A stretch of 64,000 bases of DNA from an uncultured SAR116 cluster alpha proteobacterium (GCA_902583715.1 CACHXC010000001.1:1-64000); one strand, 5' to 3'. Shown: positions 19,808 to 29,552, counted from the stretch's first letter. Notes: a model not told the origin generated them from the sequence alone. Numbers and translations: made by a program.

Positions 19808-19901
19808 TCATTCGTTTTTTTCGAAACGGAATTGAGACGGGGATAATGCGTGGCATCTGTCCGCAAGCCGGTATAACAGCGCAGGTCGCAATGGGTAATT
19901 T

Positions 19902-19986
19902 GCGGGCGTGGCGGAATTGGTAGACGCGCTGGTTTTAGGTACCAGTGACGAAAGTCGTGGGGGTTCAAGTCCCTCCGCCCGCACCA
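19902..19986 (+). tRNA. tRNA-Leu (TAG)
   Basis: An 85-base class II tRNA. Acceptor GCGGGCG pairs with CGCCCGC, the anticodon stem CTGGT/ACCAG encloses TTTAGGT (anticodon TAG), and a long variable arm TGACGAAAGTCG follows. The 3' ACCA is encoded. It decodes CUA/CUG-type leucine codons. Confidence 0.97.
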
Positions 19987-20110
19987 TTGGTGCTTGCAGT
20001 AAATTTGACGGTGTAATGGCTTGGCGCGAAATGCGTCGCCGGAACGCGTGCGCCTGCCGAGACTGCTCTGCTTTCGTTACGCGTGTAACAATAAAGGGAT
20101 AGATGGTTCG

Positions 20111-21580
20111 ATGAATGTTTCTGAGACCAAGTCAGACGGTTTGCTTCGCGAATATAAAATTGTCATCACGGCTGATGAAATTGAAGGGGAAGTAACGAAA
20201 AAGCTCGAAGAGATAGCGGCAACAGTTAAAATGCCTGGGTTCCGCCCCGGTAAAGTGCCACTGTCGGTGGTCAAGACGCGGTTTGGCGACCAAGCGCGTG
20301 GCGAAGCCATCAAAACGGCGCTTGACGAAGGTGCCCGCCAGGCGATTGAAGGCAATGACTTAAAATTAGCCAGCCAGCCAAAAGTCGACATTCAGTCGTA
20401 TGAAGAAAATAAGGATTTAGAAGCCAGCCTCGCTTGTGAAGTCATGCCGGCGATCACTGTGCCAGATCTGGCCAAATTGTCGATCGAAAAGCCGCGCATG
20501 GAAAGCGACTCCCAGGAAATCGCCGAGGCGCTAAGCCGTATTGCCGATGAAAACCGCCCGACGGTCGCATTGGCCAAGCCGCGTGCGGCAAAACTTGGCG
20601 ATGTGGTGACTATCAAGTTCATTGGCCGCATTGATGGCGAGGCCTTTGAGGGCGGTGCGGCCGATGGGCACACGCTGGAATTGGGGTCAAACAGCTTCAT
20701 CCCCGGGTTTGAAGATGGTCTGGTTGGTGTCAAGATAGATGAGAAGCGCGATGTGCCCGTGACGTTCCCTGAAGATTATCAAGCAGAGCACCTTGCCGGT
20801 AAATTGGCGGTTTTTGAAGTGACTGTGGAAGATATTCAGGAAAAGGCTGATGCCAGCATCGACGATGAGCTGGCGAAACGTCTTGGGTTTGACGATCTTG
20901 ACGGATTGAAAGACGCCATTGGCCAACAAATCAACGGCCAGCACGCCACGGCCTTGCGTCAATTGGTAAAGAAAAATGTTCTTGATGCACTAGCAGATGG
21001 CGATGCGTTTGACGTCCCACCGTCTTTATATCAGCAGGAATATGACTCGGTTGCCCGGGCGATGAACCCGAATGCGGCCGAAGCGCACCATCATGACCAC
21101 GACCATGATGATGACCAGGAGCATCCAGCCGCTGATGAGGGGATGAGTAAAGCCGACAAAGACGAGGCGCAAAAAATTGCCACCCGCCGGGTGCGTCTTG
21201 GTTTACTGATTACCGAAATTGGGCGCGTCAATAACATTGATGTTACAGAAGAAGACACGCGCAAAGCGGTGTTTGAAGAAGCTCGGCGCTATCCTGGTCA
21301 AGAACAGATGGTGTTAGAATATTTCCAAAAAAATCCGCAAGCTATGCAACAAATTGCCGGTCCGATTTTTGAGGATAAGGTTGTTGATTTTATTCTTGAA
21401 ATGGCCAAGGTTTCAGACGTTGTGATTGACAAGGATACGCTCTATCAAGCTGATGAGACAGTGGCGCCAGCAAAAAAGGCGGCTAAAAAACCAGCGAAAA
21501 AAACCGCCAAGAAAAAACCAGTGGCTAAAAAAGCAGCGTCTAAAAAGCCAGCCGCAAATAAAGCGGCGGCCAAAAAATAA
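20111..21580 (+). CDS. tig: Trigger factor with His/Asp-rich insert and lysine-rich tail
   Basis: The ribosome-associated chaperone and peptidyl-prolyl isomerase. The ATG at 20111 gives MNVSETKSDGLLREYKIVI, the family N-terminus; upstream codons in the ORF track overlap the tRNA-Leu leader. The ribosome-binding signature reads GFRPGKVP near residue 40. The FKBP domain (GDVVTIKFIGRIDGEAFEGG...IPGFEDGL) covers about 160-245 and the helical C-domain follows. Two features are unusual: a HHHDHDHDDDQEH insert near residue 327, and a histone-H1-like tail of ~35 residues made of Lys, Ala and Pro after residue 453. clpP, clpX and lon follow downstream. Confidence 0.95.
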   Translation: MNVSETKSDGLLREYKIVITADEIEGEVTKKLEEIAATVKMPGFRPGKVPLSVVKTRFGDQARGEAIKTALDEGARQAIEGNDLKLASQPKVDIQSYEENKDLEASLACEVMPAITVPDLAKLSIEKPRMESDSQEIAEALSRIADENRPTVALAKPRAAKLGDVVTIKFIGRIDGEAFEGGAADGHTLELGSNSFIPGFEDGLVGVKIDEKRDVPVTFPEDYQAEHLAGKLAVFEVTVEDIQEKADASIDDELAKRLGFDDLDGLKDAIGQQINGQHATALRQLVKKNVLDALADGDAFDVPPSLYQQEYDSVARAMNPNAAEAHHHDHDHDDDQEHPAADEGMSKADKDEAQKIATRRVRLGLLITEIGRVNNIDVTEEDTRKAVFEEARRYPGQEQMVLEYFQKNPQAMQQIAGPIFEDKVVDFILEMAKVSDVVIDKDTLYQADETVAPAKKAAKKPAKKTAKKKPVAKKAASKKPAANKAAAKK

Positions 21581-21635
21581 ACACTGACCCCTTTGCCTTG
21601 TGCTTTTAGTCAGCGATCGCCAGTCTTGTATCAAT

Positions 21636-21670
21636 AATAGGAAGGTGCCATGTTCCATCTTCCTATTTTC
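21636..21670 (+). terminator. Rho-independent terminator after tig
   Basis: AATAGGAAG and CTTCCTATT form a perfect 9-bp stem around a 14-base loop, followed by further Ts. It lies about 55 bases after the tig stop, so tig and clpP are probably separate transcripts. Confidence 0.7.
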
Positions 21671-21838
21671 CGTTCTCATTCTCTATTCTGGGCTTGAACC
21701 CATTTCGCCTATCGCCATATAGTGAGTGGGCGCAGCCTAACACGTAACGCCATGGCATGGTTGCCAGCTTTGCCAATAAGGGTTTTCAACAGGGCTGTTG
21801 ACCGCGGCCATTTTCCACGAAACGCGAGGAGATTGTTT

Positions 21839-22480
21839 ATGAATGAACATTGGCAGGGTGGGATAATCCCAGAACAGGCTAATCTGGTGCCGATGGTGGT
21901 CGAGCAGACTAACCGTGGGGAACGTGCTTATGATATTTTTTCGCGGCTACTAAAAGAGCGGATTATCTTCTTGAATGGCCCGATTGATGATGGCGTGGCC
22001 TCGCTTGTCTGTTCACAATTGTTATTTTTGGAATCAGAAAACCCAACAAAAGACATTTCCATGTATATCAATTCGCCTGGTGGCATTGTGACCTCTGGGC
22101 TGGCGATTTATGACACCATGGAATATATCCGGCCAGATGTATCGACCGTATGTATGGGACAGGCCGCTTCAATGGGGTCTTTGCTGTTGATGGCGGGTGC
22201 AGCCGGGAAACGCTTTGCCCTGCCAAATGCGCGCATTATGACGCACCAGCCGTCAGGCGGGTTTCAAGGGCAGGCCAGCGATATCGAAATTCATGCCCGC
22301 GAAATACTCGATTTGCGCCGGCGGCTCAATGGTATTTATGAACATCACACCGGCAAGAGCCTGAAACAGGTCGAAAAAATTATGGAGCGTGATACCTTTA
22401 TGACGGCTGAAGATGCCAAATCATTTGGGTTAATTGATGAGGTTGTGACAAAACGACCAGTGCCGGATAAAGACGTTTAA
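21839..22480 (+). CDS. clpP: ATP-dependent Clp protease proteolytic subunit
   Basis: A 213-residue serine peptidase that forms the double-heptamer chamber fed by ClpX or ClpA. The catalytic Ser is in GQAASMGS near residue 110, the His in MTHQPSGG near 135, and the Asp in the following [10 protein letters not shown] region. The ATG at 21839 follows GAGGAG at good spacing and yields a normal-length protein. The track start 117 bases upstream lacks family support. clpX is 142 bases downstream. Confidence 0.97.
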   Translation: MNEHWQGGIIPEQANLVPMVVEQTNRGERAYDIFSRLLKERIIFLNGPIDDGVASLVCSQLLFLESENPTKDISMYINSPGGIVTSGLAIYDTMEYIRPDVSTVCMGQAASMGSLLLMAGAAGKRFALPNARIMTHQPSGGFQGQASDIEIHAREILDLRRRLNGIYEHHTGKSLKQVEKIMERDTFMTAEDAKSFGLIDEVVTKRPVPDKDV

Positions 22481-22622
22481 TTTCAACAAATTCGACCAAG
22501 AGGCCGCCCAATGGCTGTTGGTTGGCACAAATTTTGTTTGTAACTAGATCGATTAGGGTTCTAGACTAAGCGCAAATTTCGCCGGCTTGCTGGAAAGGCA
22601 TGATAAAATAGGAGCCGTTGTA

Positions 22623-23885
22623 ATGGCTAAAAAAGAAGATGGTGATAAGGGAACACTGTTCTGCTCCTTTTGTGGTAAGAGCCAGCATGAAGTGCGCAAA
22701 TTAATTGCCGGCCCAACCGTTTTCATTTGTGATGAATGTGTTGAACTCTGCATGGACATTATCCGTGAAGAGCATAAATCGGCGTTGGCGAAAAGCCATG
22801 ACGGGGTGCCGACCCCAGCAGATATCAACGCTGTTCTTGATGAATATGTAATTGGTCAGGCCCGCGCCAAGCGCGTTTTGTCGGTTGCGGTGCATAACCA
22901 TTACAAAAGACTGGCTAATGCCGGGCGCAATGGCGATGTTGAAATTTCCAAGTCAAACATTCTTTTGGTCGGGCCGACAGGATGCGGCAAAACGCTATTG
23001 GCCCAGACGTTGGCCAGAATGTTGGATGTGCCTTTCACCATGGCGGATGCCACCACTTTGACCGAAGCTGGTTATGTGGGGGAAGACGTTGAAAATATCA
23101 TTCTGAAATTGTTGCAGGCGGCTGACTATAATGTTGAACGCGCACAACGCGGTATTGTCTATATTGACGAGGTCGATAAGATTTCGCGAAAGGCAGACAA
23201 CCCATCAATTACTCGCGATGTCTCGGGTGAGGGTGTACAACAGGCGCTGTTGAAAATAATGGAAGGCACTGTTGCGTCAGTGCCGCCGCAAGGCGGGCGC
23301 AAACATCCACAACAGGAATTTTTGCAGGTTGATACAACAAACATTCTGTTTATTTGTGGTGGTGCCTTCGCTGGCCTAGATAAGCTAATCGCTGGGCGCC
23401 ATACCGGGGCAGGTATTGGTTTTGGGGCTGAAGTGCGCGATCCGGATGATCGTAAAATTGGTGAATTATTGGCCGAGCTTGAACCAGAGGATTTGATCAA
23501 ATTTGGTCTGATCCCAGAATTTGTTGGCCGCTTGCCGGTTGTGGCAACCCTAGAAGATCTCGATGAGGCTGCGCTGATTCGTATTTTGACCGAACCTAAA
23601 AATGCGCTGATCAAACAATATCAAAAACTGTTTGAAATGGATGATGTGCGGCTTGAGTTCCGTGAAGACGCGTTAAAAGCAGTGGCGCAAAAGGCGATTG
23701 CACGTAAAACTGGGGCGCGCGGATTGCGGTCAATCATGGAAAATATCTTGATGGAACCAATGTTTGACATTCCCACCGCCGGCGATATTGAAGAGGTCGT
23801 GATCAATAGCGACGTTATCGAAAACGGGGCCGCGCCGCTTGTGGTTCACGCCAAAAAGCCAAAAGAGGCCGAGCAGGGCGCCTGA
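22623..23885 (+). CDS. clpX: ATP-dependent Clp protease ATP-binding subunit ClpX
   Basis: A 420-residue AAA+ unfoldase that delivers substrates to ClpP. The N-terminal zinc-binding domain carries CSFCGKS and CDECVELC. Walker A GPTGCGKT is near residue 117, Walker B is YIDEVDKI, and sensor 2 follows GARGLRS. The ATG at 22623, with AGGAG before it, is the family start; the track adds 12 codons. In alphaproteobacteria ClpXP degrades CtrA and other cell-cycle regulators, which fits the presence of gcrA. Confidence 0.98.
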   Translation: MAKKEDGDKGTLFCSFCGKSQHEVRKLIAGPTVFICDECVELCMDIIREEHKSALAKSHDGVPTPADINAVLDEYVIGQARAKRVLSVAVHNHYKRLANAGRNGDVEISKSNILLVGPTGCGKTLLAQTLARMLDVPFTMADATTLTEAGYVGEDVENIILKLLQAADYNVERAQRGIVYIDEVDKISRKADNPSITRDVSGEGVQQALLKIMEGTVASVPPQGGRKHPQQEFLQVDTTNILFICGGAFAGLDKLIAGRHTGAGIGFGAEVRDPDDRKIGELLAELEPEDLIKFGLIPEFVGRLPVVATLEDLDEAALIRILTEPKNALIKQYQKLFEMDDVRLEFREDALKAVAQKAIARKTGARGLRSIMENILMEPMFDIPTAGDIEEVVINSDVIENGAAPLVVHAKKPKEAEQGA

Positions 23886-24005
23886 TGCCCACGCCACAAA
23901 TTTCTGCATAGATGTGTGTGAACGTCTTGATCTTGGCGGCATGCATACTCATATCAAGGGCACCAGCATGTTGCTGGCGTTCAATTTGTATAAGGGTTGT
24001 TTTCA

Positions 24006-26426
24006 ATGTCTGACTCGCCTGTTATTTCACTCCCGGTTTTGCCGCTTCGTGACATTGTGGTGTTTCCACATATGATTGTTCCGTTGTTTGTTGGGCGTGA
24101 AAAATCCATTAAGGCGCTTGAAGCGGTGATGGCGGAAGACAAACAGATCATTCTGGTGACACAAAAAGAAGCCGCGCTTGAAGACCCAGATGCCTCTGGC
24201 CTTTTTGGCACTGGCACCGTTGGTACGATTCTGCAGCTTTTAAAATTGCCTGATGGGGCGGTGAAAGTGCTGGTTGAAGGCGGCGAGCGCGTAGTCCTTG
24301 ATCCAAATAGTTTGCGCGATGACGACGGCTATTTGGTTGTCGAGGCATCCGTTGCTGATCAGTTTGGTGATCTCGGGGCGGAAACCACAGCACTTGGCCG
24401 GGCAACCACCCAACAATTTGAACAATATATTAAACTCAATAAAAAAATTGCGTCTGAAGTGTTAAATGCGGTTGAGCAAATTGACGAAGCTGACAAGATA
24501 GCCGATATGATTGCCTCACATCTGGCGATCAAAATTTCGGAAAAACAAGAGCTTCTTGAAACGCTTGACATCCATGCACGGTTGGAAAGCGTTTTTGGCT
24601 ATATGGAAGGCGAAATTGGTGCCTTGCAGGTTGAAAAACGGGTGCGTAACCGGGTCAAACGCCAGATGGAAAAGACCCAACGCGAATATTATTTGAATGA
24701 ACAAATGAAGGCCATTCAAAAAGAGCTTGGTGAAACCGAAGACGGGGTCAATGAGCTTGATGAAATTGAAACCCAGCTCAAAGCCTTAAATATGCCAAAA
24801 GCGGCCCTTGAAAAGGGTGAGGCGGAACTGAAAAAGCTGCGTAACATGGGGCCGATGAGCGCTGAAGCCACGGTGGTACGCAATTATCTTGATTGGATTT
24901 TGTCACTGCCATGGCGTAAATCCAGCCGGTTGAAAAAAGATATTGATGCGGCGCGAGCGGTGTTAGACGCTGATCATTATGGCCTCGACAAGGTCAAGGA
25001 CCGTATCGTTGAGTTTTTGGCCGTGCAACAGCGCACCAAAACGTTGAAGGGCCCAATTTTATGTTTGGTCGGTCCGCCCGGTGTGGGCAAGACCTCGCTC
25101 GGCAAATCCATTGCCAAGGCCACAGGCCGCAACTATGTGCGTATGGCGCTTGGCGGCGTGCGTGATGAGGCTGAAATCCGTGGGCACCGACGCACCTACA
25201 TTGGTTCAATGCCAGGAAAAATTCTGCAAGGCATGAAAAAAGCTGGCACCAGAAACCCACTGTTTCTGCTCGATGAGGTTGATAAGCTTGGCGCTGATTG
25301 GCGCGGTGATCCGACATCTGCACTTCTTGAGGTTCTTGATCCGGCGCAAAATAACAGTTTTCAGGATCACTACCTCGAAGTTGATTTTGACCTGTCAAAT
25401 GTGATGTTTATCACCACAGCTAACACGTTAAACATGCCGCAACCGCTAATGGATCGCATGGAAATTATCCGTCTGTCTGGGTACACCGAAGATGAAAAGT
25501 TGGAAATTGCCAAGTGCCATCTTATAACAAAACAGATTAAAGATCACGGTTTGAAAGATGGCGAACTGACGATCGACGATGATGCGCTGCGCAATGTCAT
25601 CCGGCTTTATACCCGGGAAGCGGGGGTGCGTAACCTCGAACGTGAAATCGCCAAAATAGCACGCAAAACAGTCACCGCGATTGTTGGTGGCAAGGCATCA
25701 TCAGTTATTGTGACAGCTAATAATCTTGATGACTATCTTGGCGTAAAGAGATTCCGTTTTGGCGAAATGGAAGACGCCGATCAGGTGGGGGTTACTACCG
25801 GATTAGCATGGACCGAGGTGGGCGGAGAATTGCTGAATATTGAAGCTGTGAAGGTGCCGGGCAAAGGCAAGGTAACAGCAACCGGCAAGCTTGGCGAGGT
25901 GATGAAAGAGTCGATTCAGGCGGCTGAATTCTTTATCAAATCGCGGGCGCCATCCTATGGTATCGATCTGCTTGAATTGGCCAAGCATGACGTCCATGTC
26001 CATGTACCAGAAGGCGCCACGCCAAAGGATGGGCCATCTGCCGGTGTCGGCATGGCCACATCTATCATCTCGGCGATCACGGGTATCGAAGTGCGGCGTG
26101 ATGTTGCCATGACCGGCGAGATCACGTTGCGTGGGCGTGTTTTACCAATTGGTGGATTAAAAGAAAAATTATTGGCCGCACAGCGTGGTGGATTAACTAC
26201 CGTTTTGATACCCAAAGATAATGAAAAAGATCTTGTTGATATTCCAGATAATGTGAAATCGAGTCTAAGAATTATACCAATTGCGATGGTGGATGAAGCC
26301 TTGTCTGCGGCTTTGATAAGAGAACCGATGCCACTGGCTATGGCTGGAATGGCTGACATGTCCAAAGAATCGGGGACAGCCGTTCCAGATTCGGGCGAAA
26401 ATTCGTCTGACATTGTCGCGCATTAG
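24006..26426 (+). CDS. lon: Lon protease
   Basis: An 806-residue ATP-dependent serine protease for misfolded and regulatory proteins. The N-terminal substrate-binding domain begins LPVLPLRDIVVFPHM. A coiled-coil region follows, then AAA+ motifs (GPPGVGKTSLGKSIA near residue 356, Walker B LFLLDEVDKL). The C-terminal protease domain has the catalytic Ser in KDGPSAGVGMA near residue 677 and the paired Lys after GGLKEKLLAA. The ATG at 24006 is chosen over the TTG three codons earlier. The short extension after the protease domain is variable in this family. Confidence 0.98.
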   Translation: MSDSPVISLPVLPLRDIVVFPHMIVPLFVGREKSIKALEAVMAEDKQIILVTQKEAALEDPDASGLFGTGTVGTILQLLKLPDGAVKVLVEGGERVVLDPNSLRDDDGYLVVEASVADQFGDLGAETTALGRATTQQFEQYIKLNKKIASEVLNAVEQIDEADKIADMIASHLAIKISEKQELLETLDIHARLESVFGYMEGEIGALQVEKRVRNRVKRQMEKTQREYYLNEQMKAIQKELGETEDGVNELDEIETQLKALNMPKAALEKGEAELKKLRNMGPMSAEATVVRNYLDWILSLPWRKSSRLKKDIDAARAVLDADHYGLDKVKDRIVEFLAVQQRTKTLKGPILCLVGPPGVGKTSLGKSIAKATGRNYVRMALGGVRDEAEIRGHRRTYIGSMPGKILQGMKKAGTRNPLFLLDEVDKLGADWRGDPTSALLEVLDPAQNNSFQDHYLEVDFDLSNVMFITTANTLNMPQPLMDRMEIIRLSGYTEDEKLEIAKCHLITKQIKDHGLKDGELTIDDDALRNVIRLYTREAGVRNLEREIAKIARKTVTAIVGGKASSVIVTANNLDDYLGVKRFRFGEMEDADQVGVTTGLAWTEVGGELLNIEAVKVPGKGKVTATGKLGEVMKESIQAAEFFIKSRAPSYGIDLLELAKHDVHVHVPEGATPKDGPSAGVGMATSIISAITGIEVRRDVAMTGEITLRGRVLPIGGLKEKLLAAQRGGLTTVLIPKDNEKDLVDIPDNVKSSLRIIPIAMVDEALSAALIREPMPLAMAGMADMSKESGTAVPDSGENSSDIVAH

Positions 26427-26566
26427 TTTCAATTTCGGGGTTTTTCCTAAAAAAATGTCTAAAATCTGCGGTTTATTTTAAATTCCGCTAGGACAATGCC
26501 GATTATGAGTGTAGATTTTCTTGCATTGTATAACTGGATTATCCACACCAAAAATAGGGGGTTCCC

Positions 26567-26842
26567 ATGAATAAAAATGATCTTGTTTCTGCAGTTGCCG
26601 ACTCATCAGGCCTGACAAAAGTCGACGCTGGTCGCGCTGTTGATGCTGTGTTCGACAGCATTGCCTCTGCACTCAAGTCTGGTGGTGATGTTCGTATCGT
26701 TGGTTTTGGTACTTTTTCTGTCGCGCAACGTGCCGCAACAACTGGTCGCAATCCAAGAACTGGTGAAACAATCCAGATCAAGGCATCAAAACAGCCAAAA
26801 TTCAAGGCTGGTGCACCATTGAAAGACGCCGTTAACAGCTAA
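26567..26842 (+). CDS. hupB: DNA-binding protein HU
   Basis: A 91-residue nucleoid protein of the HU class. It begins MNKNDLVSAVADSSGLTK and has the DNA-intercalating arm motif GRNPRTGE. lon lies directly upstream, as in many proteobacteria. A GGGGG ribosome site precedes the ATG, and a strong terminator follows. Confidence 0.95.
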   Translation: MNKNDLVSAVADSSGLTKVDAGRAVDAVFDSIASALKSGGDVRIVGFGTFSVAQRAATTGRNPRTGETIQIKASKQPKFKAGAPLKDAVNS

Positions 26843-26857
26843 TTATAGCTATGATAG

Positions 26858-26893
26858 ACGCCGGCCTGATCAAAAGGGCCGGTGTTTGTTTTT
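26858..26893 (+). terminator. Rho-independent terminator of hupB
   Basis: ACGCCGGCC and GGCCGGTGT pair with a single G-T wobble around a short loop and are followed by TTGTTTTT. The hairpin sits about 15 bases after the hupB stop codon. Confidence 0.85.
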
Positions 26894-26946
26894 GGGGGCT
26901 TGCTTTTGCGTTAAAATAGCAGTAACAAGCGCGTACTGTTCGGTTG

Positions 26947-27022
26947 GGGTGGTTAGCTCAGCTGGGAGAGCAACTCGTTTACACCGAGTAGGTCGGGGGT
27001 TCGAACCCCTCACCACCCACCA
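26947..27022 (+). tRNA. tRNA-Val (TAC)
   Basis: Acceptor GGGTGGT pairs with ACCACCC, anticodon stem ACTCG/CGAGT encloses TTTACAC (anticodon TAC), and the T-arm is GGGGG-TTCGAAC-CCCTC-like. Discriminator A and encoded CCA complete the gene. Confidence 0.97.
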
Positions 27023-27056
27023 TCAGTTTGCCCTATGTTCTCTCCCATAGGTGATC

Positions 27057-27082
27057 ACAGGTCGCACGACCTGTTTTTTTCA
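27057..27082 (+). terminator. Rho-independent terminator after tRNA-Val
   Basis: ACAGGTCG and CGACCTGT form a perfect 8-bp stem with a two-base CA spacer, followed by a run of seven Ts. It ends the tRNA-Val transcript, so tRNA-Asp needs its own promoter. Confidence 0.85.
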
Positions 27083-27174
27083 TCTTTTTTTTATTTCTGC
27101 AGGTTTTTTGTTGTATTTTTGGGGTTGCTCGCAACGAAAACCGTGCTACAAACGCTCCTTTATACTTCCCCGCT

Positions 27175-27251
<77 letters not shown>

Positions 27252-27483
27252 TTGTTTTTCCTTTATTTAAATTTTTCCTGCATCGAAGCATAAATGCGGG
27301 TCGTTATTTTCGTGAATTTTTGTTTGCGCGTTTTGTAGGCTCGAATTCTGGCAAATAGTTTGGTTTACAATTTTACACGAAATAAAATCGCTTTTCCTCA
27401 TCGCAAGAAAGTGGTTTCTGACGCTTGTCTGGTCACCTAAATGTGAATTGCTTGATTGTTTTTGTATATAGGTTAACTCTATA

Positions 27484-27774
27484 ATTGAGAGCAATGTTTT
27501 TGCTTATGAATGGGATGAAAGCAAACGTCGCAATACTCGCAAGTCGCGCGGTATAAATTTTGCCGATATGGTGCTATTTGACTGGGATACCGCGCTGACC
27601 AGAACTGATAATCGCTGGGATTACGGCGAGGATCGGTTTTTCTCTATTTACTTTATTAAAGATCGTCTTCATGTTTGCATCTGGTGTTGGCGTAGAGATG
27701 TTGTGAGGGTGATTTCGCTCAGAAAGGCAAGTGATAATGAACAGGCCATGTTCAGAAAAATCTTGCATAGATGA
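27484..27774 (+). CDS. brnT: BrnT-family toxin (ribonuclease), non-canonical or damaged start
   Basis: The frame encodes YEWDESKRRNTRKSRGINFAD followed by the track ORF at 27568 (WDYGEDRF...RDVVRVISLRKASDNE). Together these match the ~95-residue BrnT RNase toxin of type II toxin-antitoxin modules. The first ATG (27568) would remove the first quarter of the domain. No ATG, GTG or TTG lies between the in-frame TAG at 27469 and the conserved YEWDE. Only ATA (27481) or ATT (27484) could initiate. The usual KHG of the family is KSRG here. The frame overlaps brnA. Either a rare ATT start, a lost start codon or truncated expression is possible. Confidence 0.75.
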   Translation: MESNVFAYEWDESKRRNTRKSRGINFADMVLFDWDTALTRTDNRWDYGEDRFFSIYFIKDRLHVCIWCWRRDVVRVISLRKASDNEQAMFRKILHR

Positions 27775-27970
27775 TGATGGCGAGGCGCTAGAACTGGATG
27801 AGGCGTGGTTTGCGAAAGCCATTCGTGGGCGGCCAAAACTACCCAGTGAATTGCGCAAACAGTGGATATCGATTCTTCTTGATCCAGATGTCATCACGCA
27901 TTTCAAAAGCGAGGGGCGTGGTTGGCAAACAAGGATTAATGCGGCGTTGAGGAAGGTTGCTGACATATAG
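27737..27970 (+). CDS. brnA: BrnA-family antitoxin
   Basis: A 77-residue antitoxin that would bind BrnT and autoregulate the operon. The C-terminal half shows the family pattern GRPKLPSELRKQWISILLDPDVITHFKSEG followed by GWQTRINAALRK, a ribbon-helix-helix DNA-binding region. It overlaps the end of brnT by 38 bases in another frame, which is normal gene order (toxin first) for BrnTA. The ATG at 27737 is preferred over the GTG two codons upstream. It converges on a methyltransferase gene. Confidence 0.82.
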   Translation: MNRPCSEKSCIDDDGEALELDEAWFAKAIRGRPKLPSELRKQWISILLDPDVITHFKSEGRGWQTRINAALRKVADI

Positions 27971-27990
27971 ATTTTTTGCGAAACGCGCGT

Positions 27991-28635
27991 TTATGATTTT
28001 GCGATCAAAAAGGTAACATCACCGGTTACATGCGGTGTTGAGCATGCGTGGGTTGGTCCGAAAACCCGGCTGGCATTGGCGATAAATGTCTGACGCTCGG
28101 CGTAAAAGATCTGGTTTTTGATTTGTGTCTGCGGGGCACACAGCAGGTTCAGCACCAGACCATATCGGCTAAGTTGCCAGCAAGATTGAAGATTGGCAAA
28201 AATATAGTCATGCCAAAGCGATGTATCCATTGTGTTGCAGAGATTAAACGTGCCGGAGAATACACAAAAATCAACTGGTAATGGGGGCTGCTTGCCAACA
28301 AAGAATAGTTGTTTTTGTGCAGGAAAACGCTCTTTACAACTGTTGACCATGGCCCGGTTTATATCAACGCCAGTATAATGAAAGCGCTGATAGCGCGGGG
28401 TCTTTTGCAGAAATTCGAGCATCGCCCCATAACCGCATCCAATATCAGCTATAGACGTGTTCGCCGCCGGTGTCATGGTGGTGATAAGATCAAGCAAGGC
28501 GTCAAATCGGGCAATTTGCGTCGACTGATTGCGCCAAAACACACCTTTTGGCGCGGGTCCAAAGGCGGCAAGCCGGTCCTCATAGGCACGCTTCAGCTTG
28601 CGCTCAAGCGCGGCATACATCACTTTGCGGAGCAT
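27991..28635 (-). CDS. SAM-dependent methyltransferase, class I
   Basis: A 214-residue Rossmann-fold methyltransferase. Motif I reads IADIGCGYGAML near residues 62-73, followed by the acidic residue of GVDINRAM near residue 91. The N-terminal ~50 residues are basic and rich in aromatic residues. No ribosome site is strong; an internal Met at codon 6 is an alternative start. The fold is clear, but the methyl acceptor cannot be inferred from sequence or neighbours. Confidence 0.8.
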   Translation of the reverse strand: MLRKVMYAALERKLKRAYEDRLAAFGPAPKGVFWRNQSTQIARFDALLDLITTMTPAANTSIADIGCGYGAMLEFLQKTPRYQRFHYTGVDINRAMVNSCKERFPAQKQLFFVGKQPPLPVDFCVFSGTFNLCNTMDTSLWHDYIFANLQSCWQLSRYGLVLNLLCAPQTQIKNQIFYAERQTFIANASRVFGPTHACSTPHVTGDVTFLIAKS

Positions 28636-28760
28636 AATAAATGCCAGCTGGCTTGATCAGCGTGTTTCATTTCTCTTGACTAGCATTTTTCAAAACGGTC
28701 TGGCAAAAAAGTGTGGCGCTGTCGGCGTTGTTTATGCAACAAGTGATCGGATGACTTATT

Positions 28761-29093
28761 ATGAAACTGTATGGATTGAAAAATTGTGACAGTTGCAAAA
28801 AAGCCTTGTCGCAATTGCGTGCCGCCGGGCATGACATTGATTTTTTTGATATCCGGATAGAACCATTAGACCCGCCACAAATTGCCAATTTGTTGGCCCA
28901 TCATGGTGAACAAATTGTGTTAAATCGTAAGTCAACAACATGGCGCAATCTTCCCGATTCGGATCGGTTGTTGCTGCCAGAAACGCTATTGGCACAGCAC
29001 CCGTCCCTCATCAAACGGCCAGTAATTTTTCATAATGATACCAGCTATGTTGGCTGGAGCAGGGATGTGCAGACAGCTTGCGGCATTGGCTAG
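28761..29093 (+). CDS. ArsC/Spx-family protein (YffB-like)
   Basis: A 110-residue thioredoxin-fold protein of the ArsC/YffB family. It starts MKLYGLKNCDSCKKALSQL with a CxxC in place of the single cysteine of many relatives, and carries the family segments NRKSTTWRNL and IKRPVIF. True arsenate reductases keep further Arg residues that cannot be confirmed here, so arsenate reduction is not claimed. YffB-like members are probably glutathione-dependent reductases of unknown substrate. Confidence 0.85.
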   Translation: MKLYGLKNCDSCKKALSQLRAAGHDIDFFDIRIEPLDPPQIANLLAHHGEQIVLNRKSTTWRNLPDSDRLLLPETLLAQHPSLIKRPVIFHNDTSYVGWSRDVQTACGIG

Positions 29094-29129
29094 CTAAATG
29101 GCATAACAGGTGATTATTGGTGGTGATGG

Positions 29130-29552
29130 TTAGTGCGCGAATATCATTGATTTATCGCGGAATGTTTTAAATTCGAGTGCATTTCCTGATGGGTCGCGAA
29201 AAAACATTGTCGCCTGTTCTCCAACTTCGCCGGCAAACCGTGTTGTAGGTGGGATAATAAAATCGGTCCCGTCAGCTTCAAGCCGGTCTTTCATCGCGTG
29301 CCATTCATCCCAGTTCAGAATCGCACCAAAATGGCGTGATGGGACTTTTTCACCATCGACTGGATTGGTTTCAGCCGGGCTTAATGCACCATCAACAAGA
29401 TGCGCGCTGACCTGATGTCCAAAAAAATCAAAATCGATCCAGCGTTCAGCTGAACGGCCAACTTTGCAACCGAGTTTTTTGACATAAAATGCGCGTGTTT
29501 CCTCAATATCGGTGACAGCAAAGGCGAGGTGAAATGGGGGTGAAACGGACAT
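29130..29552 (-). CDS. VOC family (glyoxalase/bleomycin-resistance fold) protein
   Basis: A 140-residue two-module VOC protein. The start at 29552 is set by a strong AAGGAGC ribosome site and gives [15 protein letters not shown]; the track's 27 extra codons lack family match. Metal-ligand candidates are the His of FHLAFAV, the central SRHFGA His and the Glu of NALEFKTF. The sequence [15 protein letters not shown] is characteristic of an uncharacterised proteobacterial VOC subgroup. Substrate unknown. Confidence 0.85.
   Translation of the reverse strand: MSVSPPFHLAFAVTDIEETRAFYVKKLGCKVGRSAERWIDFDFFGHQVSAHLVDGALSPAETNPVDGEKVPSRHFGAILNWDEWHAMKDRLEADGTDFIIPPTTRFAGEVGEQATMFFRDPSGNALEFKTFRDKSMIFAH

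Noticed and set aside
19563-19856. 97-aa minus-strand ORF
   Set aside because: It runs antisense through the tRNA-His gene; the MGRVTGFEPATSSATNW-like stretch is the well-known false protein from antisense tRNA sequence.
27267-27494. 75-aa minus-strand ORF after tRNA-Asp
   Set aside because: Low-complexity A+T-rich region, no family match, and it overlaps the leader of brnT.
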